A DNA stretch of 64,000 bases from Odobenus rosmarus divergens. Its lineage: Eukaryota; Chordata; Mammalia; Carnivora; Odobenidae. The position numbers were made by a program, and so were the translations under genes. Where the stretch lies: NCBI RefSeq assembly GCF_000321225.1, contig NW_004451408.1:726507-790506 (forward strand), given 5' to 3'. Numbering within the stretch: position 1 is the first letter of the stretch; the number at the start of each line of letters is the position of its first letter. Positions 12,701-24,700 of this stretch are shown here, one piece after another. Below the pieces are notes generated by a model that was given only the letters and a program-made list of their open reading frames with translations, was not told the DNA's origin and did not search any database.

Positions 12701-15700
12701 AACACCATTTGTTGAAATGACTTTTTCCCTTCCATATTCTTGCCTTCTTTGTCAAAGATTAACTGACCATATAAACGAGGATTTATTTCTGGGCTCTCTG
12801 TTCTGTTCCATTGATCTATGTTTCTGTTTTTGTGCCAGTACCATACTGTTCTGATTATGACAGATTTATAGTGTAACTTGAAATCTGGGATTGTGATACT
12901 TCCAGCTTTGTTTTTCTTTTTCAAGATTGCTTTTGGCTATTTGGGATCTTTTGTGGTTCCATACAAATTTTAGGATTTTTTTTCTAGTTCTGTGGAAAAT
13001 GTCGGTATTTTGATAGGGATTGCATTAAATATGTAAGTGCTTTTGGGTAGTAGGGACATTTTAACAATATTTGCTCTTCTTATCCATCAGTGTTGAATAT
13101 CTTTCCATTTCTTTGTCTTCAATTTATCATTGTTTTATAGTTTTTAGAGTATAAGTCTTTCGCCTCCTTGGTTAGGCTTATTCCTAGGTATTTTATCGTT
13201 TTGGGTGCAGTTGTAAATGGGAATTTTTTTTAAATTTCTCTTTCTGCTGCTTCATTATTAGTGGATGGAATGCAACAGATTTCTGTATGTTGATATTGTA
13301 TCCTACCACCTTACTGAACTTATTTATCAGTTCTAGTAGTTTTTGGGTTAAGTCTCTAGGATTTTCTAAGTATAGTATCATGCCATCTGAAAATAGTTAA
13401 AGTTTTACTTCTTCCTCACAATTTAGATGCCTTTTACTCCTTTTTGTTGTCTGATTGCTGAGGCTAGGACTTCCACTACTATGTTGAATAAATGTGGTGA
13501 GAGTGAGGGGAGGGGGGTGGGGGGATGGGTTAGCCTGGTGATGGGTATTAAAGAGGGCACATTCTGCGTGGAGCACTGGGTGTTATGCACAAACAATGAA
13601 TCATGGAACACTACATCAAAAACTAATGATGTAATGTATGGTGATTAACATAACAATAAAAAATTAATAAAAAAAAAATGTGGTGAGAGTGGACATCCTT
13701 GCCCTGTTCCTAACCCTAGGGAAAAAGCTCTCAGTTTTTCCTCATTGAGTATGATGTCAGCTATGGGTCTTCATATATAGGTTTTATTATGTTGAGGTAT
13801 GTTCCCTCCAAACCTACTTTGTTGAGGGATTTATCATGAATGGATGTTTGTTGGGTTTGGCCAGCAAACCCTGAGATGGCAAATGAAAAGATTACTCCAG
13901 ACACCAAAGTAGGAGAAAGGAGAGGGTGAGGGGACCAGATACTCTAATGGCAAAAGGTCTCGAGCCAAGCTGTCTCCACTTTTATTGTGAATTTTATCAA
14001 TACACCACATGCAAGAGAAAAACAAGAAGGAATGTGTAGCCTTAATGATCAGGACAATAATATACGGGGCAGCATGTGATAGGAGCAGTGCTTGTGACAT
14101 ACGTGGAAGGCAAGAAGTTCATGAAGTACGTGACCACTACAGGTACCTGTATTTCTTCAAAATTTAAACATTTTTTCCCTAGATGAGAACCCTGAGCCAC
14201 ATTAAGAATCTGGCCGCTTTCAGCCAAGGAAACTCCAAAGGACGCCCAGCATTCCAGGCACTCCTCCTTTGCTTTTCAATTAGTCTCATCCAGGGAGGTA
14301 TATACAAGTCAGATTTTATCTATCCAGGCACTGTGAATCCCCACAGTACTCTGTCAAATGCTTTTTCTGCATCTACTGAAATGTTCATATGGTTTTTACC
14401 CTTTTTCTTGTTGATGTAATGTATCATGTTGATTGTTTTGTGAATATTGAACCACCCTTGCATCCTGGGAATAAATCCCACTTGATTGTGGTGAATGATT
14501 TTTTAATGTATTGTTAGGTTCAGTTTGCTGATATTTTGTTGAGGACTTTTGCATCTATGTTCATCAAAGATACTGGCCTGTTGTTCTCTTTTATTGTGGT
14601 GTCTTTTTCTGATTTTGGTATCAGGATAACAGTGGCCTCATAGGATCAATTTGGAAGCTTTCCCTCCTCTTCTATTTTTTAGAACAGTTTGAGAAGAATA
14701 AGTATCAACTCTTTAAATTTGGTAGAATCCACTTGTGAAGCCTTCTGGTTCTGGACATTCTGTTGTTGGGAGTTTTTCATTACTGATTCAATTTCATTGC
14801 TGGTAATCGGTCTGTTCAAATTTTCTATTTCTTTCTGATTCAGGAGATTATATGCTTCTAGGAATTTATCATTCTTGTAGGTTGTCCAACTTGTTGACAT
14901 ATAATTTTTCATAGTATTCTCTTACAATCCTTTGTATTTCTGTGGTGTTGGTTGTTATTTCTCCTCTTCCATTTCTGATTTTGTTTAGATGAATTCTCTC
15001 TCTATGATGAGTTTGACTAAAAGTTTATCAATTTTGTTGATCTTTTCAAAGAACCAGCTCCTGGTTTTATTGATCTGCTCTATTATTTTTTTAGTTTCTA
15101 TTTTGCTTATTTCTGCTCTCATCTTTATTATTTCTTTTCTTCTCCTGGTTTTGGGTTTGTTTGTTCTTCTTTTTCTTGCTCCTTTACGGGTAAGTTTAGG
15201 TTGTTTGAGATTTTTCTTTCTTCTTGAGTTACACCTGTATTGCTATAAACTTCCCTCTTAGACTGCTTTTGCTGCATCCCAAACTTTTGAACTGTTGTGC
15301 TTTCATTTGTTTCAATGTATTTTTCTTAAAGATTTATTTATTTATTTTAGGTGGGAGGAGAGGAAGAGAGGGAGAAGGAGAGAGAAACTCTAAGCAGACT
15401 CCACGCTCAGCATGGTGCCCAACATGGGGCTCAATCTCATGACCCGGAGATCATGACCTGAGCTGAAACCAAGAGTGGGATGACTAACCAACTGCACCAC
15501 CCAGGCGCCCCTCTCTCCATGTATCTTTTGATTTCCTCTTTGATTATTTTGGTTGTTCCACTAATTGTTTGGTAGCATGTTTTTTAACTTCCATATTTCT
15601 GTGGTCTTACCATATTTTTTCCTGTGGTTGATATTTAGTTTCATAGCATCGTGGTCAGAAAAGATGCATGATATGACTTTGACATTTTTGAATTTGTTGA

Positions 15701-18700
15701 GACTTGTTTTGTGGCCTAATATGTGAACTGTTCTAGAAAGTGTTCCATGTACACTTGAAAACAATGTGTATCCTGCTGTTTTAGGATGCAATGTTCTGAA
15801 TATTTCTGTTAGATCCACCTGGTTCAATGTTCATTCTCAGCTGTTTGCTTGCTGATTTTTTGTTTGGACGATCTGTCCATCGATGTAAGTGGAGTGTTGA
15901 AGTTCCCTACTATTATTGTATTACTATCGATTACTTCCTTTATGTTTGTTATTAACTGCTTTATGTATCTGGGTGCTCCCTTGTTGGGTGTGTAAATATT
16001 TACAATTTGTTATATCTTCTTGTTGAATTGTTCCATTTATGATTATGTACTGTCTTTCTTAGTCTCTTGTTTTAGTTTTTGTTTTAAAGTCTATTTTGTC
16101 CAATGTGTTCAAGCTGTATTACAAAGCTGTAATCATCAAGAGAGTATGGTACTGGCACAAAAACAGACACATAGATCCATGGAACAGAATGGAACAGAAT
16201 AGAGAACCCAGAAATGGACCCTCAACTCTATGGTCAACTAATCTTCGACAAAACAGGAAAGAATATCCAATGGAAAAAAGACAGTCCCTTCAACAAATGG
16301 TGTTGGGAAAATTGGACAGCCACATGCAGAAGAATGAAATTAACCCATTTTCTTACACCATATGTAAAAATAAACTCAAAATGCATGAAAGACATAAATG
16401 TGAGACAGGAATCCATCAAAATCCTAGAGGCAGCAACCTCTTTGACCTCAGCCAGAACAACTTCTCACTAGACACATCTCCAAAGGCAAGGGAAACAAAG
16501 GCGAAAATGAACTATTGGGACTTCATCAAGATAAAAAAGCTTTTTCACAGCAAAGGAAACAGTCGACAAAACCAAAAGACAACCTACAGAATGGGAGAAG
16601 ATATTTGCAAATGTCTTATCAGATAAAGGGTTAGTATCCAAAATCTATAAAGAACTTATCAAACTCAACACCCAAAGAATAAATAATCCAATCAAGCAAT
16701 GGGCAGAAGACATGAACAGACATTTCTCCAAAGAAGACCTACAAATGGCCAACAGATATATGAAAAAATGCTCAACATCACTCAGCATCAGGGAAATACA
16801 AATCAAAACCACAATGAGATACCACCTCACACCAGTCAGAATAGCTAAAATCAAAACACAAGAAACAAGTGTTGGCGAGGATGTAGGAAGAAAGGAACCC
16901 CCCTGCACTACTGGTGGGAATGCAAACTGGTGCAGCCACTCTGGAAAACAGGATGAAGGTTCCTCAGAAAATTAAAAACAGAACTACCATATGATCCACT
17001 AATCGCACTACTGGGCATTTACCCAAAGAACATGAAAACACTAATTTGAAAGGATATATGCATCCCTATGTTTATTGCAGCATTATTTACAATAGCCGAA
17101 TTATGGAAGGAGCCCAAGTGTCCACTGAAAGATGGATAAAGAAGAAGTGGTATATACATACACAAGAACGTTATTTAGCCATAAAAAAGAATGAAATCTT
17201 GGGCACCTGGGTGGCTCAGTTGGTTAAGCGACTGCCCTCAGCTCAGGTCATGATCCAGGAGTCCCTGGATCGAGTCCCGCATCGGGCTCCCTGCTCGGCG
17301 AAGAGTCTGCTTCTCCCTCTGACCCTCCCCCCTCTCATGTGCTCTCTCTCTCTCATTCTCTCTGTCTCAAATAAATAAATAAATAATCTTTAAAAAAAAA
17401 AATGAAATCTTGTTATTTCCAACAACATGCCTGGATCTAGAGAGTGTAATGCTAAGTGAAATAAGTTAGAGGAAGACAAATAACCATTGATTTTACTCCT
17501 ATGTGGAATTTAAGAAACAAACAAAGAAAGAAAAAATAGACAAACCAAGAAAAAAAAAAGACTGTTAAATAGAGTACAAATATGGTTATCAGAGGGGAGG
17601 TGGATGGGGGGATGGGTGAAATAGATGAAGAGAATTAAGAGTACACTTATCTTGATTAGCACTAATTTATAGAATTGTTGAATCATTATTTTGTACACCT
17701 GAAAGTAATAAAACACTGTATGTTAACTACACTGGAATTAAAATACAAAAAAGAAACACAGATCAAGAAAATACTATTTCATTAGAGATAGGGAAGAACA
17801 AATATTGGAAGGGGTTTTTAGACAAGAATACATTTCTATCTACTGAAATGGTTTAGTATATTCTCACCCAGGGAAAGAACCTAATGGGCTTGATAGTTTA
17901 ATCAATATAATTTTTAAATAAAATCTAAACACATGAGCTGCAAAGGTAATCTCTGTTATATAGACCAACCTTATCTGGGTTTGGCAAAATTTCAGGATTT
18001 TCAGCCTCAGGCCCTAGAAGACAACAATATGTTTTACTCCAGTTTTATTAAAGCACTAAAAACATACCTTCTCATTTAGCATTTCTTGATCAAAATAACT
18101 TGAAATGGTTCTCTCAGCCATTCAGGTGATATATAAAATATTTTATAAATATTATTCCTATTTATTGATATAAAAGTATCATTACATAATAAATTTACAA
18201 AATATCTTCCAATTCTTAAAAAAATACATGAAGATCGGTAAAATTATAATTATTTAGAATTAGTTTAGCTAAAAGCCTCTCTCTATTTTGGCTGGGTTAT
18301 TCTAAGTATAGGTTAACTACAGGAGGAAAAATCACACCTACTTTCTCAGGGTCATTATCTCCTCCATTATAGGTAATAGAATATAAATTAAAATCATGCT
18401 GTCAAGTTAGGCATGAAAAGGAACAACCCATGTAGGGGCCAAAAGGAATCAGGAGGTTGTCCTAAGTGACTGCCACTTTATTATCCCCTCCTCATCCTGC
18501 TCCCTCTGCAATTCGTACCAAGAGAAGTTGAAGGATGATCAGGAAAAAAGACAGTTCTCCTATACCACTCCTCTTGCCTCCTACCTTCACCATTAAGGCC
18601 CAGGCACTCTGACATATTTAGGTATGAATTTAGGGCTCACTGGTGTTTCAAGCATATGTTTGAGTCATTCTTTTGGTTTCCTTTGATTAGGCCATATCTA

Positions 18701-21700
18701 GAGCTACAGCATAAGTAATTATTTGCTGAACCTTAGCATGCATCCCCACAAGTAAGACAGGTTTTTCAGGGGAAAAAAATAAGCATAAATATGCTTGCTG
18801 AGCTTTATATTGTACAAAAATCTTTTTATTGTTTTTGTTTTTGTTTTGCTTCACCTTTGCCAGTTGATGATGTTAAACTATGAAAATCAGCTAGGAGGGC
18901 TAACATCACGGTATTGCACACCCTCACAGGATGATGAGCAAAACATTAAGAATACATAACTTTTTTTAAATTTTTTTAAAAGATTTTATTTATTTATTTG
19001 ACGGAAACACAGAAAGAAAGGGAACACAAACAGGGGGAGTGGGAGAGGGAGAAGCAGGCCTCCCGCAGAGCAGGGAGCCCAATGTGGGGCTTGATCCCAG
19101 GACCCTGGATTGTGACCTGAGCCGAAGGCAGATGCTTAACAACTGAGCCACCCAGGTGCCCCTGGAATAAATAACTTCTTATCCTTGCATTAGAATCCTT
19201 TGTGCCAAGCAATGATGATAATATGTTCTACTATGTATATCTTGTTATTTAAAGTTTTATCTCTGGTTGCCTTGCTCTCTCAAATAAATAAATCTTAAAA
19301 AAAAAATTAGTACAAATGAAAGAAACACTGTAATAGATACATCTTCAATTATCTTTTTTTTTTAACTGTCAGATCCTTGGGGGGTTAGTTTAAAAAAAGA
19401 GAAGAAGACGTCCTCCTCCTTTCTCCTTCTCTGAATTTGCAAAGAAAATCCTCAAAGCCATCTCTTTCTATATTTTTAATCACCTCATAATCAAAATGAT
19501 CTTTTATGCCAATAGTTGGTATTTTTAAAATTTGATAAGTTGGTATTTATTATGCTAATTTGACTACTATATAAAAATAAACATATTTAAGGAATTCTCA
19601 TTTTCTAACTACAAAATTTACTTAAAATAGTTTTTACAAATTAAAAAAATTTGGGGGGTGGCACGCCTGAGTGGCTCAATTGGTTAAGCATCTGCCTTTG
19701 GCTCAGGTCATGATCCCAGAGTCCTGGGATTGAGGCTTGGGTCGGGCTTCCTGCTCAGTGGGGAGACTGCTTCTCCTTCTGCCCGCTGCTCTCCCTGCTT
19801 GTGCACACTCTTTCTCTCTCTCTCTCTCTCTCACTCCTGCTTTATCTCAAATAAGTAAAAAAAATCTTAAAAAAATTTTTTTTGAGTTTTTGTCTATCCT
19901 TTAATAAATTATTAAAAGATTTTGTACGTTTTCTACTTAACACCTGAAAGAGACAACATGTAGTAGTAGTAGTATGTATAAAAAATAATTCTAGGGGCGC
20001 CTGGGTGGCTCAGTCAGTTAAGCGTCTGCTTTCTGCTCAGGTCATGATCACAGGGTCCTGGGATCGAACCCCACCGTCAGGCTCCCTGCTCAGCCAGGAG
20101 TCTGCTCGTGACCTCTCCCTTTGCCCCTCCCCCACTGCTTGTGCTCTTTCTCTCTCTCAAAATAAATACATACATACATACATACATACATACATAAAAT
20201 AAAATTCTGAAGTACCAAATGGGAAGAAAATGCTCAGGAGAGCTGAATTTTAACTTATATACAATATACAACAATTACTAAAGATAATTTATTTTGACCA
20301 TTCTACAATTTGGTTAGAATTACTCTTTGAATTGGGAGGAAGAAGATAGGACTGTATTAAAACAGAGTTAGCTAAACTAGTGAACAATTTAACAGTTTCC
20401 TTATATGTGACTTAACCTAAAATCTAGGATGAAAATAAAATGAATTTTGTTCTGAACACTCTGAAAGGAATGAAGGGAAGAGGGAGTTGCAATGAAGTAT
20501 CAGAAGGAAAGGGGACTACCAATTCTATGGGTATAGTCACATCAGCTTTATGGAAGCAAGAAACACCACAAAGTTATAAAGGAACAGCCAGTTAAAGACC
20601 TCTGACTTAGAAGTTCAATAGGGTGGTGGTAAAAGTACAGAGATGCCAAAAGCATCATATGGCATTAATGGCTCCCAAAATGCCAAATGTCCTGCATTTC
20701 CCACACTTCTAACCTCCTACCCATTTGGCCTTTTGAGAGCCATTAGTGCAGATAAATCCGTATCTAACTAAGCCTTCTATTTTTAGGCAAAGACAAATTT
20801 ACTTTATATGACTCTATCCATAAAAACATACCTTGAATGCTTTGGTGGTTCACTGAAAGTTCGGCCTGGGAAAATGACCTAGTGATCATTGGAAAACTTT
20901 TTTTATTCTTAAAAAATAAATCAATTATTTAATAAATAAATATAAATTTTAAAATGAAAACAAAAACACTACTTCTCAAATATAATTTAAGGGTTATTTT
21001 CATTTAAGGGAATTTCAAAGTTGCATAATTTTTTTTGCTCCATCCTTCCAATAACTTTTACAATTACTACAAATTTGTTAACATTTACATTTCAAGCGAT
21101 TGCAAAAATGAAAGAACAAGCTGAAAAAATAATGGATGAAATTCAGGAGTGTAAACAAGATAACCTTAGGTTTAGGTGTGAAAGTCACTTTGGAATGACT
21201 GTGTATCGAATAAGGTAGTGGGGGAGAAAAAACTGGTTCTGAATTATGTATCTTGGTTATCTAAATCCTTAAGTACATTGAAAGTTTGTCATTATAGTTT
21301 TAGATGTAAGTGCAAGTCACTAATGAGAAAATTCTCAGGTATTATTTATCATTCTTGTATTTCACAGTAGGCAAAGAACATATATGAAATATTAATAGAA
21401 AGAGGTTGAAAGAAAATAAGGTCATGCCTAATCTGCAATTTTTATCATCTGCCTTGGGATAATTAAAAGTTGACTGAAGAAAAGCAGTCAGTTAACTACT
21501 TTTTTCCTCAATCCAATTTACTATATGCAAACGCAATCAAGATATCTCCCTTAAAAAAAAAAAAGCCTCGTTTTAGCTGTTTTAAGAGCAGTTTTTATAT
21601 ACCAGGTATAGCTACTTAAAGCCTAAGCAAGAATAATAAATTGAACACTCTCTCCTGTCTAAAAACAGAAGTGATCGTGCTCGCTTCGGCAGCACATATA

Positions 21701-24700
21701 CTAACACTGGAACGATGCAGAGAAGATTAGCATGGCCCCTGTGCAAGGATGACACGCAAATTCATGAAGCGTTCCATATTTTTCTGATATGAGAAATTTG
21801 AGAAACAAGACAGAGGATCATAGGGGAAGGGAGGGAAAAATGAAACAAGACAAAACCAGAGAGGGAGACACACCATAAGAGACTCTTAATCTCAGGAAAC
21901 AAACAGGGTTGCTGGAGTGGAGGGGGGTAGAAGGGGAAGGGATAGGGTGGCTGGGTGATGAACACCGGGGAGGGTATGTGCTATGGTGAGCACTGTGAAT
22001 TGTGTAAGACTGATGAATCACATATAATTAACATTATATGTTAATAAAAAAAACCCCAGAAGTGATCAATATAAGCTACCTTGAAAATGGAAATGAAACT
22101 GCTCATATATATAATAATTTCTATGAGGCAAATAGAAAAGAATGGCTGATTTTTTCCCTAAAATGCAATTCTTTGAGAAGAACGAGCTGATTTAAAAACA
22201 AAACTGAATCATACTTTGAGTCAACAGAATTTTCCCCCTTAATTACAAAAGAGAATTTAAGATATATCTGAAAATAGAGCAAACTCTTAACAAAATTGTT
22301 AAAAAATAGTAATTTATATTAGGCAAGACAGCAAACAATGTACACATCTAACAGTAGAGGAAATTGAATGCATTATAGTACAGTCAAGTTATACAGTGAA
22401 TATTGTGAGGCCATTAAAATTCATGTTTTTAAAAATATGACATGAGAAAATAATTATGATAAATTATTACTTAAAATTTTAAAACAGGATACAAAAAACT
22501 ATCTGCAGAATGATTTAATTTCATAGAAAACATAAATAAAGCTATATATAAAGCCTAAAATAAAATGTACCAAAATGCTAACAATGGTTCTCTCTGGGCA
22601 GTGAGATTATGTATACTGTGTTTGTCTTCCCTAGTTTTCTTGTTTCCCCCGTTTCTGTAGATGAACTTATAGTGCTGATCTATTCAGTAATAGGGTTATT
22701 TAAACACAGTGGTTCTCAAACTTTTTGATCTTTGGTCTCCTTTACACTCTTAAAAATTATTGAGGAACCCAAAGTTTTTATTTATGTGACATATACTTAA
22801 TTATACTTACATACTAGAAGTTAAAATAGGAAAAATTTTAAATAATCATTAATTTAAAAATAACAGTAAAAGAACACTTATGATGAGCACTGAATAATAT
22901 ACAGAATTACTGAATCACTACATTATAGATCTGAAACTAATATAACTGTATATTAACTATACTGGAATTAACATAAAAAACTTAAAGTTAAATAAATAAA
23001 AATAACAGTAATAATCCAGTAACATGTGAATATATTTTTATGAAAATTTATTATATTTTACAAAATGAAAAAAAATCAGTGAAAATGGCATTATTTCACA
23101 TTTTTAAAAAATGTATGGCTTCATAGAAGACAGCTGCCATCTCCTATCTGCTACTGCATTCAATCTTTTGCCATACTTTGTTTTATTTGAAGTATATAAC
23201 AAAAATCTGGCCTCACACAGATATACAGTTGGAAAAGGAAGGAGTATTTTAGTAGCCTTTTTGGATAACTATAGTATCACACCAAAGCAAATATCACACC
23301 AAAACTCTAAAAGGAATAACTTCTTTAAGGGTTACTGGAAATGTAAAAATTGAAACACCAATGAACTTTCTGTATTCTGTCGCACTATGACCCATTGGTC
23401 TACCTTGTACTTTGAATGAATCTTTCACCTGCGTGTGATTGTGACACTGTGCATTTGTCTTTTAGAAAATACTGATTCACTGAGTTATGCAAATCTTCCT
23501 TCTACTGCTAACACTGTTAAACATCAAAAAGATCACCTTTGTAAATATTACCACTGATCTCACTGGAAAACTTTAAGTACTGGGAAGCCATCAAAGTCAA
23601 GGTGGTAAAAACAAGTTTTCCTACACTGATTTTCACATGAAAGCTTGAATTTTTTCATTGGCAACAAATACCATCAGCTGTTTTCCTTGAAGTGACTGGC
23701 TTATTACTTCACTGATTTTCAAGAAAATGTCTGCCATATACCCAAGTGTGAATATTATTTTGTCTGTCAATTATTCTTTCAAGTTAAAAGAAAAAGTGAG
23801 CTAATTTTCTTACAATGTTTACAACTCAAACAAGTTACACAAGTGCTCTCAAGACAACGACCACACCTCAGTATGCACAGAAGTACTTAGGCATACTTCC
23901 TCCATCATCACACAGCATATCAAAAAGATATACATTCAAGAGTAGAAATTTAATAAAACAAGAACTTTTCTGCTTCATCACATGCATTCAATGAAGCTAG
24001 CTCTTTTTTCTTCCTTTCCTTTCTTAACTGCTAGTTCATGGCAGTGAAAAATACAGCAACTACAAGTACTATCTGGTGCCACTGCCCTGATTCCTACTAA
24101 GGCTTCAGCATTTTACTTACCATTTTCTTTAGCACTCTATGTGCAAATGTCAGTACTAAGAAATAGGCAAATAATGTGTTAGTATTATTATGAAAATAGT
24201 TTTGACCTCAAAGATCGTCTGGAAAATGTCTCAAGGACTCCCAAGGGGTCCATAGACCATACTTTGAGAACCACAGTTTCAAAAGAACTGAAAGGATAAA
24301 GTCTTTTAAAGTATAATAGTCCTATAAAGTCTAATTTCAATAAAGTCTACAAATTCTTCCTTCATGCTCTGCTATAAATTTTCTTTTTAAATAATATTAA
24401 TAGAGAATCAACTGAATCTGAACCAATCTTTCTCATGAAATGAAGCTTACCTAGAATGTTTAAAAATAACATTTGTGCTGCTAAAGGGGCAATTATTAAA
24501 AAATTCAGAACAATTCTAAAACTCTTAAGACAATGAAGACTCACTTTAGAGTGCAAAATTACAAAAGAAAAAAACCCTACAATTTAATAAAGCCAAAAGT
24601 TAGTATACTTACTGGAACAGAGCTTCATTTTGTTCCATTTCATCTTGAGGTTGCTAGGGAGAAAAAGATAGTTTTCTTTTAACTGGTAAATGCTAATACA

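Larger units (their letters stand above)
12611..16106 (-). mobile_element. Inverted core of the host L1: endonuclease to ORF2 C-terminal region
   Basis: Read on the minus strand from 16106 down, this begins ACATTGGACAAAATAGACT and continues the endonuclease exactly where 12144 stops (text like GNFNTPL then [10 protein letters not shown]). It passes the reverse transcriptase and ends in the ORF2 C-terminal region. It is diverged, with many stops. It carries an L1 tail (13506-13675), a solo LTR (13849-14345) and a SINE (15326-15510). Confidence 0.8.
6658..17969 (-). other. ANKRD31 intron between exons 6 and 7
   Basis: An intron of 11.3 kb. It holds two SINEs, an L2-like remnant (about 8225-8400), a MIR remnant (about 8775-8900) and the complex L1 block at 9342-17751. 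No further exon is recognised. Confidence 0.7.
18014..20831 (-). other. ANKRD31 intron between exons 5 and 6
   Basis: Unremarkable AT-rich intron with the SINEs listed separately. A lone SINE tail (CTCTCTCAAATAAATAAATC plus an A run) stands at 19270-19309 with no body. No exon seen. Confidence 0.6.

Noticed and set aside
16096..16626. 176-codon open frame with L1 ORF2 similarity
   Set aside because: Fragment of the L1 ORF2 C-terminus with no start region, reverse transcriptase or endonuclease attached; annotated as mobile element.
20005..20202. Repeated peptide of the type [16 protein letters not shown] in many short open frames
   Set aside because: This is one frame of the Can-SINE read in either direction; it recurs at every SINE in the window and is not a gene family.
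21677..21783. U6 as a functional snRNA gene
   Set aside because: It follows a target-site duplication, has substitutions at conserved positions and is fused to an L1 tail; nothing upstream looks like a U6 promoter.
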